Positions 14,501-24,100 of a stretch of DNA of 64,000 nucleotides are shown one piece after another; the stretch's first letter is position 1, and every line of letters starts with the position of its first letter. The notes below the pieces were generated by a model, which saw nothing but the letters and a program-made list of their open reading frames with translations, made no database searches and was not told the DNA's origin. The stretch comes from Brassica napus (lineage: Eukaryota; Streptophyta; Magnoliopsida; Brassicales; Brassicaceae), in assembly GCF_020379485.1 (NCBI RefSeq), contig NW_026014174.1:1-64000 (forward strand), given 5' to 3'. A program made the translations under genes and the position numbers.

Positions 14501-14962
14501 TTGGAGTGGGATTTGTGGCAAATGGATGTGAAGAATGCTTTCTTGCAAGGTGAACTTGAAGATGAAGTATACATGCATCCACCTCCTGGTCTTGAGCATC
14601 TAGTAAAGCCAGGGAATGTTTTGAGATTGAAGAAGGCTATATATGGGCTGAAGCAGTCTCCTAGAGCTTGGTACAGAAAGCTTAGTACAACTCTCAATGG
14701 GAGAGGGTTCAGGAAGTCTGAACTAGATCATACACTCTTCACACTGGTTGGACCATCAGGGATCATAGTGATTTTGGTGTATGTGGATGATTTGATTATC
14801 ACAGGGAGTGATAAGGCTGGGATTAAAGCCACCAAAGAGTTTCTCAAGTCTGTGTTTGATATTAAAGACTTGGGAGAGATGAAGTATTTTTGGGGATTGA
14901 GATATGCAGATCTAAGGAGGGTTTGTTTATGTCTCAAAGGAAGTATACTATGGATATGCTGA
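11567..14962 (+). pseudogene. Copia-1 gag-pol, 5' part: gag remnant, protease, integrase, most of reverse transcriptase
   Basis: The first 1131 codons of the polyprotein. The start at 11567 (MDSNYLNMEMK) parallels the Copia-2 start. The gag part keeps scattered similarity to Copia-2 gag (WSR...GLW; LGR-like LVGRLREVWSE; RRKQD) but is about 120 residues shorter and has no CCHC zinc knuckle. Protease carries DSGATHHM (D294). The integrase zinc-binding segment begins WHARLGH (H424, H429), and its catalytic triad is D479, D541 and E577 (a DD35E arrangement). An acidic, low-complexity linker follows, then an Arg-rich stretch (LRRSTRIRRD). Reverse transcriptase has TRLVARGFTQ, QMDVKNAFLQ and YVDD (1072-1075). 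A single-base loss in the T-run at about 14886-14891 shifts the frame near codon 1108, so the last 20 or so residues are out of frame. A real mutation and a sequencing error are both possible. Confidence 0.9.
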
Positions 14963-15747
14963 AGGAGACTGATGTGCTTGGAGGGAAGATAGCTAAGACA
15001 CCTCTTGAGGAAGGGTATAAGGTCTTGCGTGAGGGGGAGGTTGAAGAGAACCAGTTGTTTGAGGATGCTAAGCTGTATAGGAGGATGGTGGGTAAGCTGA
15101 TCTACTTGACTATCACCAGACCTGATATATGCTTTGCTGTGAATCAAGTGAGCCAACATATGCAGGCGCCAAAGGTACATCACTGGAAGATGGTTGATAG
15201 GATACTGAGGTATTTGAGTGGCTCACATGGACAAGGAGTTTGGATGGGTTGCAATGGCAGTACAGAAGTGGTTGGGTATTGTGATGCTGATTGGGCAGGA
15301 GATAGAGTGGACAGGAGATCAACTACTGGGTATTGTACATTCATTGGAGGGAATCTGGTTACTTGGAAGAGTAAGAAGCAGAAGGTCATCTCCTGTTCAA
15401 GTGCTGAAGCTGAGTATAGAGCTATGTTGAAGCTTACAAATGAGTTGGTGTGGATCAAGGGGATCTTGAAGCACTTGGAGATCGAGCAGGCCACACCTAT
15501 GACAATGCATTGTGACAATCAAGCAGCTATCCACATTGCCTCCAATTCAGTGTTTCATGAGAGAACAAAGCACATAGAGGTGGATTGTCATAAGGTGAGG
15601 CAGATGATCATCTTAGGAGTGATTCTGCCATGTTATACAAGAAGTGAAGATCAGCTTGCAGATGTGTTTACTAAGGCAGCGAGATTGAAGACAATGGAGT
15701 CCATACTGTCAAGGCTTGGACTCATTGATCTGACTCCTAGGAGCTGA
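14890..15747 (+). pseudogene. Copia-1 gag-pol, 3' part: end of reverse transcriptase and RNase H
   Basis: This continues the polyprotein in the -1 frame relative to the 5' part. It matches the same region of Copia-2 closely, starting at the segment that in Copia-2 follows MKYF. It carries the end of reverse transcriptase (YRRMVGKLIYLTITRPDICF) and a full RNase H domain: GYCDADWAGD, the SSAEAEYRAM acidic pair, HCDNQAAIHIA, and the conserved tail ERTKHIEVDCHKVRQ. Its nominal start is a TTG created by the frame break, not a real initiation site; the true coding region runs through from 11567. The stop at 15745-15747 is the natural polyprotein end. The frameshift looks like damage or base-calling error, not recoding, because the homologous Copia-2A has one open frame here. 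Confidence 0.9.
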
Positions 15748-15779
15748 GCCCCTTAACCATGGAGTCTCCACTCTTTTTC

Positions 15780-15833
15780 CCTCATCAAGGTTTTATCCCA
15801 ATGGGTTTTACTTGGTGAGGTTTTTAACGAGGG
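15780..15833 (+). other. Conserved 3' noncoding motif of copia elements, imperfect inverted repeat
   Basis: Between the stop codon and the polypurine tract lies an AAGGTTTT..CCCAATGGG..GAGGTTTTTAA segment of a kind I have seen in many plant copia elements. Its ends CCTCATCAA and TTAACGAGG pair at 7 of 9 positions, and the centre CCCAATGGG can fold on itself. The Copia-2 version pairs perfectly at 9 of 9. The role is unknown to me; it may affect RNA structure near the 3' LTR. Confidence 0.6.
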
Positions 15834-15880
15834 AGGTCTTCATGGTTTCCAAGCTTGACTTGTTCTACATGGTCAAGCTT

Positions 15881-15889
15881 GAGGGGGAG
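15881..15889 (+). other. Copia-1 polypurine tract
   Basis: GAGGGGGAG lies directly against the right LTR. This is the usual place and composition for the plus-strand primer of reverse transcription. The same nine bases precede the right LTRs of both Copia-2 elements. Confidence 0.9.
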
Positions 15890-16372
15890 TATTGAGATGA
15901 GACAAGGAGGCTGAGACAGTAACTTTAGAGTTTTACTGTGGTAACTTTATTTTAACCACAGTAACTACTCTGGGAAGTTATCTGATAGGATGAGAAGGTA
16001 ACTTAGTGAAGAGAAGAGAGGAAACTCGACCAAAGAGGATAAGTGAGGTTAAGGAAGGATAAGGGATCACTTTGACAGCCTGTATGATGCTGGAAAGGAG
16101 AAGTTACCTTTATACTAGTGCAAGCATGTGAGAAAGCACAGCCAAGTGATTCAAAAGGAGTTCCAGCCTGTCCTTTGACTACACATGCTTAACCATTTCG
16201 AATTTCCTTGTTGTTCTCTCTATTAATACTTGTAAACCTCATCAGTTATTAATTAATGGAGTTTTGAGTCTCTCTCTCTTTATTCTCTCACTAGAATCTC
16301 TTAATCTCTTTAATCTTTTCATCTGATTATCCCTGATTGGTTGAATCATGCTCTAATACACAAAAGTGTATA
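15890..16372 (+). repeat. Copia-1 3' LTR
   Basis: 483 bp, the same length as the left LTR. Differences seen are one-base indels only: GATGAGACAAGG here against GATGAAGACCAAGG at the left, and AATTTCC...GTTCTC here against AATTCC...GTCTC at the left. It ends GTGTATA, then GAAGTTATCCC resumes the satellite. This confirms the TATT...TATA boundaries and the GAAGT duplication at 16373-16377. Confidence 0.92.
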
Positions 16373-19300
16373 GAAGTTATCCCACTTTCAAATCAGGTGA
16401 TTTCAGTTTCCCAGTTTGGGAATAACACAGCTTCTTCGTCGTTCCAATCAAACCAGGATGAATCACTTTGTGAGAAGCTTATTTGGATACATAAAGTGGT
16501 GGAGAATCACCAGGAAGTTGAATAAATCTCATAGGAGTTGGCATGAAGAAGTTATCCCACTTTCAAATCAGGTGATTCCAGTTTCCCAGTTTGGGAATAG
16601 AACAGCTTCTTCGTCGTTCCAATCAAACCAGGATGAATCACTTTATGAAAAGCTTGATTTGGATACATAAAGTGGTGGAGAATCACCAGGAAGTTGAATA
16701 AATCTCATAGGAGTTGGCATGAAGAAGTTATCCCACTTTCAAATCAGGTGATTCCAGTTTGCCAGTTTGGGAATAACACAGCTTCTTCGTCGTTCCAATC
16801 AAACCAGGATGAATCTCTTGGTAAGAAGCTTGATTTGGATACATAAAGTGGTGGAGAATCACCAGGAAGTTGAATAAATCTCATAGGAGTTGGCATGAAG
16901 AAGTTATCCCACTTTCAAATCAGGTGATTCCAGTTTCCCAGTTTGGGAATAGCACAGCTTCTTCGTCGTTCTAATCAAACCAGGATGAATCACTTTGTAA
17001 GAAGCTTGATTTGGATACATAAAGTGGTGGAGAATCACCAGGAAGTTGAATAAATCTCATAGGAGTTGGCATGAAGAAGTTATCCCACTTTCAAATCAGG
17101 TGATTCCAGTTTCCCAGTTTGGGAATAACACAGCTTCTTCGTCGTTCCAATCAAACCAGGATGAATCTCTTGGTAAGAAGCTTGAGTTGGATACATAAAG
17201 TGGTGGAGAATCACCAGGAAGTTGAATAAATCTCATAGGAGTTGGCAAGAAAAAGTTATCCCACTTTCAAATCAGGTGATTCCAGTTTCCCAGTTTGGGA
17301 ATAGCACAGCTTCTTCGTCGTTCTAATCAAACCAGGATGAATCACTTTGTAAGAAGCTTGATTTGGATACATAAAGTGGTGGAGAATCACCAGGAAGTTG
17401 AATAAATCTCATAGGAGTTGACATGAAGAAGTTATCCCACTTTCAAATCAGGTGATTCCAGTTTCCCAGTTTGGGAATAACACGGCTTCTTCGTCGTTCC
17501 AATCAAACCAGGATGAATCTTGGTAAGAAGCTTGATTTGGATACATAAAGTGGTGGAGAATCACCAGGAAGTTGAATAAATCTCATAGGAGTTGGCATGA
17601 AGAAGTTATCCCACTTTCAAATCAGGTGATTCCAGTTTCCCAGTTTGGGAATAACACAGCTTCTTCGTCGTTCCAATCAAACCAGGATGAATCACTTGTG
17701 AGAAGCTTTATTTGGATACATAAAGTGGTGGAGAATCACCAGGAAGTTGAATAAATCTCATAGGAGTTGGCATGAAGAAGTTATCCCACTTTCAAATCAG
17801 GTGATTCCAGTTTCCCAGTTTGGGAATAGAACAGCTTCTTCGTCGTTCCAATCAAACCAGGATGAATCACTTTATGAAAAGCTTGATTTGGATACATAAA
17901 GTGGTGGAGAATCACCAGGAAGTTGAATAAATCTCATAGGAGTTGGCATGAAAAAGTTATCCCACTTTCAAATAAGGTGATTCCAGTTTGCCAGTTTGGG
18001 AAAAACACAGCTTCTTCGTCGTTCCAATCAAACCAGGATGAATCTCTTGGTAATAACTTGAGTTGGATACATAAAGTGGTGGAGAATCACCAGGAAGTTG
18101 AATAAATCTCATAGGAGTTGGCAAGAAGAAGTTATCCCACTTTCAAATCAGGTGATTCCAGTTTCCCAGTTTGGGAATAGCACAGCTTCTTCGTCGTTCT
18201 AATCAAACCAGGATGAATCACTTTGTAAGAAGCTTGATTTGGATACATAAAGTGGTGGCGAATCACCAGGAAGTTGAATAAATCTCATAGGAGTTGGCAT
18301 GAAGAAGTTATCCCACTTTCAAATCAGGTGATTCCAGTTTCCCAGTTTGGGAATAGCACAGCTTCTTCGTCGTTCCAATCAAACCAGGATGAATCTCTTG
18401 GTAAGAAGCTTGATTTGGATACATAAAGTGGTGGAGAATCACCAGGAAGTTGAATAAATCTCATAGGAGTTGGCATGAAGAAGTTATCCCACTTTCAAAT
18501 CAGGTGATTCCAGTTTCCCAGTTTGGGAATAGCACAGCTTCTTCGTCGTTCCAATCAAACCAGGATGAATCACTTTGTGAAAAGCTTGATTTGGATACAT
18601 AAAGTGGTGGAGAATCACCAGGAAGTTGAATAAATCTCATAGGAGTTGGCATGAAGAAGTTATCCCACTTTCAAATCAGGTGATTCCAGTTTCCCAGTTG
18701 GGAATAACACAGCTTCTTCGTCGTTCCAATCAAACCAGGATGAATCACTTTGTGAGAAGCTTGATTTGGATACATAAAGTGGTGGAGAATCACCAGGAAG
18801 TTGAATAAATCTCATAGGAGTTGGCATGAAGAAGTTATCACACTTTCAAATCAGGTGATTCCAGTTTCCCAGTTTGGGAATACACAGCTTCTTCGTCGTT
18901 CCAATCAAACCAGGATGAATCACTTTGTGAGAAGCTTGATTTGGATACATAAAGTGGCGGAGAATCAATAGGAAGTTGAATAAATCTCATAGGAGTTGGC
19001 ATGAAGAAGTTATCCCACTTTCAAATCAGGTGATTCCAGTTTCCCAGTTTGGGAATAACACAGCTTCTTCGTCGTTCCAATCAAACCAGGATGAATCTCT
19101 TGGTAAGAAGCTTGATTTGGATACATAAAGTGGTGGAGAATCACCAGGAAGTTGAATAAATCTCATAGGAGTTGGCATGAAGAAGTTATCCCACTTTCAA
19201 ATCAGGTGATTCCAGTTTCCCAGTTTGGGAATAGCACAGCTTCTTCGTCGTTCCAATCAAACCAGGATGAATCACTTTGTGAAAAGCTTGATTTGGATAC

Positions 19301-20328
19301 ATAAAGTGGTGGAGAATCACCAGGAAGTTGAATAAATCTCATAGGAGTTGGCATGAAGAAGTTATCACACTTTCAAATCAGGTGATTCCAGTTTCCCAGT
19401 TTGGGAATAACACAGCTTCTTCGTCGTTCCAATCAAACCAGGATGAATCACTTTGTGAAAAGCTTGATTTGGATACATAAAGTGGTGGAGAATCACCAGG
19501 AAGTTGAATAAATCTCATAGGAGTTGGCATGAAGAAGTTATCCCACTTTCAAATCAGGTGATTCCAGTTTCCCAGTTTGGGAATAGCACAGCTTCTTCGT
19601 CGTTCCAATCAAACCAGGAAGAATCACTTTGTGAAAAGCTTGATTTGGATACATAAAGTGGTGGAGAATCGCTAGGAAGTTGAATAAATCTCATAGGAGT
19701 TGGCATAAAGAAGTTATCCCACTTTCAAATCAGGTGATTCCAGTTTCCCAGTTTGGGAATAACACAGCTTCTTCGTCGTTCCAATCAAACGAGGATGAAT
19801 CTCTTGGTAAGAAGCTTGATTTGGATACATAAAGTGGTGGAGAATCACCAGGAAGTTGAATAAATCTCATAGGAGTTGGCATGAAGAAGTTATCCCACTT
19901 TCAAATCAGGTGATTCCAGTTTCCCAGTTTGGGAATAGCACAGCTTCATCGTCGTTCCAATCAAACCAGGATGAATCACTTTGTGAAAAGCTTGATTTGG
20001 ATACATAAAGTGGTGGAGAATCACCAGGAAGTTGAATAAATCTCATAGGAGTTGGCAAGAAGAAGTTATCCCACTTTCAAATCAGGTGATTCCAGTTTCC
20101 CAGTTTGGGAATAGCACAGCTTCATCGTCGTTCCAATCAAACCAGGATGAATCACTTTGTGAAAAGCTTGATTTGGATACATAAAGTGGTGGAGAATCAC
20201 CAGGAAGTTGAATAAATCTCATAGGAGTTGGCATGAAGAAGTTATCCCACTTTCAAATCAGGTGATCCCAGTTTCCCAGTTTGGGAATAGCACAGCTTCT
20301 TCGTCGTTCCAATCAAACCAGGATGAAT
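16373..20328. repeat. CentBr-like satellite array, middle block with diverged monomers
   Basis: About 22 monomers of the 176-bp satellite, more mixed than the left block. Several variants are absent or rare there: AATAACACAG for AATAGCACAG, ATCTCTTGGTAA for ATCACTTTGTAA, GTTTGCCAG for GTTTCCCAG, CGTTCTAATC for CGTTCCAATC, CTTCATCG for CTTCTTCG, and GGCAAGAAGAAG for GGCATGAAGAAG. Some alternate, for example at 16725-17420 and again at 17923-18290, pointing to an older multi-monomer repeat unit. The block starts with the right Copia-1 target duplication (16373-16377) and ends with the left Copia-2A duplication TGAAT (20324-20328). Confidence 0.93.
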
Positions 20329-20423
20329 TGTTGAGATGAAGAGTGTCAAGTGAAGAATGGAGATGAGGGTTGAGTAGAATGAAGAAGAGTAAGGATAGGA
20401 AGGTTTGGGAGCTTTGGGATCAG

Positions 20424-20467
20424 CCTGTCCGTACAAGGCCGTACATGGCCGTACATGACAGGACAGG
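20424..20467 (+). promoter_or_regulatory. CCGTACA-repeat hairpin in the Copia-2 U3
   Basis: The arms CCTGTCC (20424-20430) and GGACAGG (20461-20467) are perfect inverted repeats around a 30-bp centre. That centre holds three CCGTACA-type heptamers, and a fourth follows at once. It occurs in all Copia-2 LTRs here; the left LTR of 2B has lost one base in it (about 30730). Clustered short repeats in U3 are often binding sites for host factors, but no factor is identified here. Confidence 0.5.
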
Positions 20468-20758
20468 CCGTACAAGATAGGATCGACCAAAGCTCAACCA
20501 AACCTCACCATAAGTTATCCGAGTTACTTAAGTAAAGAGGAGAAGTTACCTTGGCATTTGTGGATGGATCAGACCGTTGGAAAGGATAAGGGAGAGTCTT
20601 GGACAGGCTGGCACAGCTGGACACGGAAAAGCAAAAGGTATGAGCCAGCTAATGAAGGCTCACACGCGCGGCTCACCTCATTGGACAAGTTTGAAATGGC
20701 CTTTGACTCCACATGCTTACCTTATCCTCTTAGCTACGAAAACCCTTGTCTCTTCTCT

Positions 20759-20764
20759 TATAAA
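20759..20764 (+). promoter_or_regulatory. TATA box of the Copia-2A 5' LTR
   Basis: TATAAA in the sequence CTTATAAAGTTG is the only canonical TATA box I see in the LTR, and it sits where U3 should meet R. Identical copies lie at 26320-26325, 28685-28690, 31050-31055 and 36609-36614 in the other Copia-2 LTRs. Transcription would start roughly 25-35 bp downstream by analogy with other plant promoters. Confidence 0.65.
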
Positions 20765-20929
20765 GTTGTAAACACTCTCATTAATACAATCAAGCAAGTT
20801 ATGAGTCTCTCTTAGTCTCTCTAAAACTCTCTCTAGACTCCAAATCTTATTTCAGACTTTAATCTTTTCTAAACTCATTCTAATCTTCTCTAAACACTCA
20901 GATTACTCTTAACATCATTAAAACTATCA

Positions 20930-20942
20930 TGGTATCAGAGCC
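20930..20942 (+). other. Copia-2A primer-binding site
   Basis: TGGTATCAGAGCC immediately after the LTR, complementary to the 3' end of initiator methionine tRNA. The leader from here to 21177 (about 235 bp) shows no open frame or RNA gene, only a short GTGTGTTCTTG repeat tract. Confidence 0.92.
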
Positions 20943-21177
20943 AGGTTAGTGAGAGCCTGAGGTCGTGTGAGATTCTTTGAAGTTACAAGTTTGAAGCTTT
21001 GAAGAAACTCTTGTGTGTTCTTGTGTGTTTGAGAGGTTCCGGGTACTTTTCAAGTTCAAGACTAGTTGTGGTGTGTTGTCTGAAGCTGCGTGGGTTGAAG
21101 ATCGAGGCTGTGAGGGTTTCTACAAGTCATTCAACTCAAGATAGAGTTCCTGAAGCTTAGAGAGTTCATCATTCAAC

Positions 21178-24100
21178 ATGGAGAGTGGGATGAACATGAA
21201 CATGAAGGTAGCCGTGTGTTTCAAGGGAAACAACTACTTGGTATGGTCAAGGATGGTGAGAACCACGGTGGGAAGCAAGGGGTTGTGGAAGCATATCAAC
21301 CCCGGAGAAGCTCCAAAACTCATCACTCAAGGAGAGGATGATGGTGAGGCTGCAAGCAACGCGGCTGAGAAGTGGTATCAAGAGGACATGCTGGTGATGT
21401 CAGTGCTTCACGCATCCCTTGAGCCAGCAATCTTAGATGCCTACAGCTACTGTGAGTCTGCTAAGGAACTGTGGGACACACTGAAGAAGGTGTATGGGAA
21501 TACATCAAACTTGAGCAGGGTGTTTGAGGTGAAGCAAGCGATTAACAACCTGGTCCAAGAGGATATGGAGTTCACTAAACACCTTGGGAGATTCAGATCA
21601 CTATGGTCCGAGATGGAGATGTTAAGGCCAAGCACTACAGATGCAGATGAGCTCAACAAGAGAAGAGAGCAAGACAAGGTCTTTGGCCTACTTCTCACCC
21701 TCAACCCGGCGTATAATGGTCTCATCCAGCACCTGCTTAGAGAAGACACTCTACCTGACCTTGAGGATGTGTGTGCGCGGATTCAGAAGGAGCAAGGCTC
21801 CATTGGGTTGTTTGCCAAGAAAGGAGACCTTTCCCTTGCAAGCCAAGCGACTCAAGAGGAAGGGAATGAAGCTACACAAGCAAATAAGGCTGCTGCGCAT
21901 GGGAAGTATGAGGAGAGGAGGTTCAATGGGAACTGTGATCACTGCAAGAAGCATGGCCACAAGAAGAGTCAATGCTGGATCCTTCACCCACATCTCAAAC
22001 CGGCAAAGTTCATGAAGGACCGTGAGGCAAGGGCTAATGTATCAGATGGAACGAGTGGAGCTGGTCCAAGCAAAGGAAAGGAGATAGATGGGCGTGAAGG
22101 AGGTGATGGGAAGTCTCTTGTAGCCTACACTGGAGCCCCAAGCAACCGTGGGAACTATGATCAAGAGTATCTAAGGAGATCCGACCTGGATGCTCTCATC
22201 AAGCTCTTTAAAGAGCATGGTAACACATTTGCTTATTCCTTTGGTGCTAGGGCTATAGAGAATGATGAGAATCTAACTAGAACTGATAGGATGCATGAAA
22301 GTGTGATTGAGATGTTAAACCAATCTAGAACGGCTAGTTTTGCTAGGAATGATCATGTATTCAAACCATCTAGTATCCTTGCTCATATTGCTAGGTCACA
22401 TACCATTAAGCCTTTAGTAGTTGATTCTGGTGCATCTCATCATATGATAAGTGACACTAGTTTAATTAAAGACATTGTACCAATGAATGGTAATGTGATG
22501 ATAGCTAATGGAGATAAGATACCTATTAGAGGAATAGGAAGTCTTAAACTGTTTGGTAAGGAGACTAAAGCCTTTTATATGCCTGAATTTACTTCAAACT
22601 TGTTATCTGTTAAGAAATGTGCTACTGATTTGCAATGCAATGTCATATTCAGTCCTAATGATGTGAAGTTTCAGGATATTAAAAGCAGCAAGATGATTGG
22701 AAAGGGAGTGACTAAAGGAGAATTGTATTTGCTCAAAGATCTTGCTCCTGTTTCTAGTTATAGCTGCTCGTTTACTTCTGTTTCTGGTTCTAGTTTAAGT
22801 AAAAATGCATTGTGGCATGCTAGATTAGGACACCCTCATAATAAGGCTTTAAAACTGATGTTGCCAGGTGTTTCCTTTGAGAATAATGAGTGTGAAGCTT
22901 GCATCTTAGGCAAGCATTGTAGAACTGTCTTTACCAAGTCTACTACTGTTTATGAAAAATGTTTTGATCTTATTCATTCTGATGTTTGGACTGCACCTTG
23001 CCTTTCTAGAGACAATCATAAGTACTATGTAACTTTCATTGATGAAAAATCCAAATACACCTGGTTAACTTTAATCCCAACCAAAGATAGGGTACTTGAT
23101 GCATTTAAAAACTTTCAAGCCTATGTGACTAACCATTACAATGCCAAGATAAAAATTTTTAGGTCAGATAATGGAGGAGAGTACACAGGACAAGCATTCA
23201 AGCTACATCTATCTCAACATGGAATACTTCATCAGACAAGCTGTCCCTATACACCACAACAGAATGGTGTGGCTGAAAGGAAGAACAGGCACTTGATGGA
23301 AGTAGCCAGGTCCATGATGTTTCAATCCAATGTGCCTAAGAAGTTTTGGAGTGATGCAGTTGCTACGGCTTGTTATCTCATCAACAGGACACCAACTCTG
23401 ATCCTTCAAGGACAATCACCATTTGAGGTATTGAATCAGTACAAACCTTCACTCGAGCATATGAAGATCTTTGGATGTTTGTGTTTTGTGATGGTGCCTG
23501 GAGAGATAAGAAACAAGCTAGAAGCTAAGAGTTCAAAGGCAATGTTCATTGGATACTCATCAAGTCAGAAAGGATACAAGTGCTATGATCCTAACACAAG
23601 GAGAGTGTTAGTATCTAGAGAAGTAAAGTTTGTTGAAGAAAAAGGATATTATGAAGAGCAGATTCAAGAAGATTTGAGGGATCTTACATCTGATAGAGCT
23701 GAAACCTTGAGGTTGATCCTAGAAGGGCTTGGAATCAACATGAACCAAGGACATCAGGGGGGGAGAAGCACAACTCCAGCACCGGATCATCAGACTTCCA
23801 ACCTTGAGCATGAAGGGGGGAATGAAACAAGAACTCCAAACCTTGAGCGTGAAGAAACAAGTAGAGAAGAGAGTTCTGGCTCTCATGATCAAGGTGTGGA
23901 ATCAGATGATCAACAAGAAGAAGCTAATGATCAGCTAAGGGAAGAGGGAGCTGAAGCAAGTCAGCTAGGAGAAGAAAGATCCGAAATGTTGTCACAAGAA
24001 GAAGAACAAGAGATGGCACAAGAAGGGCCAATGTTAAGAAGAAGTACAAGGCTGAGAAAGGACCCTTCCAGTTGGGTAAACACGAGAGTGTACTACAATG

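Larger units (their letters stand above)
10937..16372 (+). mobile_element. Copia-1: complete Ty1/copia LTR retrotransposon with frameshifted polyprotein
   Basis: A 5436-bp element inside a satellite monomer. It has two 483-bp LTRs, a primer-binding site directly after the left LTR, a gag-pol reading frame in the copia order (protease, integrase, reverse transcriptase, RNase H) and a polypurine tract directly before the right LTR. The target duplication GAAGT at 10932-10936 and 16373-16377 is the 5 bp expected of copia integrase. The LTRs begin TATTGAG and end GTGTATA, so the usual TG...CA ends are replaced by TA...TA. I saw no base substitutions between the LTRs, only four single-base indels, which suggests recent insertion. 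The Brassica centromeric element CRB is, as I recall, also copia type; whether this is CRB was not tested. Confidence 0.95.
20329..20929 (+). repeat. Copia-2A 5' LTR
   Basis: 601 bp, bounded by TGAAT on the left and the primer-binding site on the right. U3 contains a CCGTACA-rich inverted repeat (20424-20467). A TATAAA lies at 20759-20764, about 170 bp from the LTR end, followed by the presumed R-U5 with several CTCTCT runs. Confidence 0.95.

Noticed and set aside
14880..14962. Programmed -1 frameshift between the two parts of Copia-1 gag-pol
   Set aside because: The T-run does not form a proper X XXY YYZ slippery heptamer in the reading frame, the break lies inside reverse transcriptase, and the related Copia-2A is open there. 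A one-base loss is simpler.
11974..15518. Antisense reading frames of 65-151 codons across Copia-1 and the same regions of Copia-2A and 2B
   Set aside because: They are complementary-strand shadows of conserved gag-pol coding sequence, with no motif or start context of their own.
20558..20815. 85-codon frame in the Copia-2 LTR (repeated at 26119, 28382, 30849 and 36426)
   Set aside because: It spans U3, the TATA box and R of a noncoding LTR and is altered by the small LTR indels; no known domain. It recurs only because the LTR recurs.
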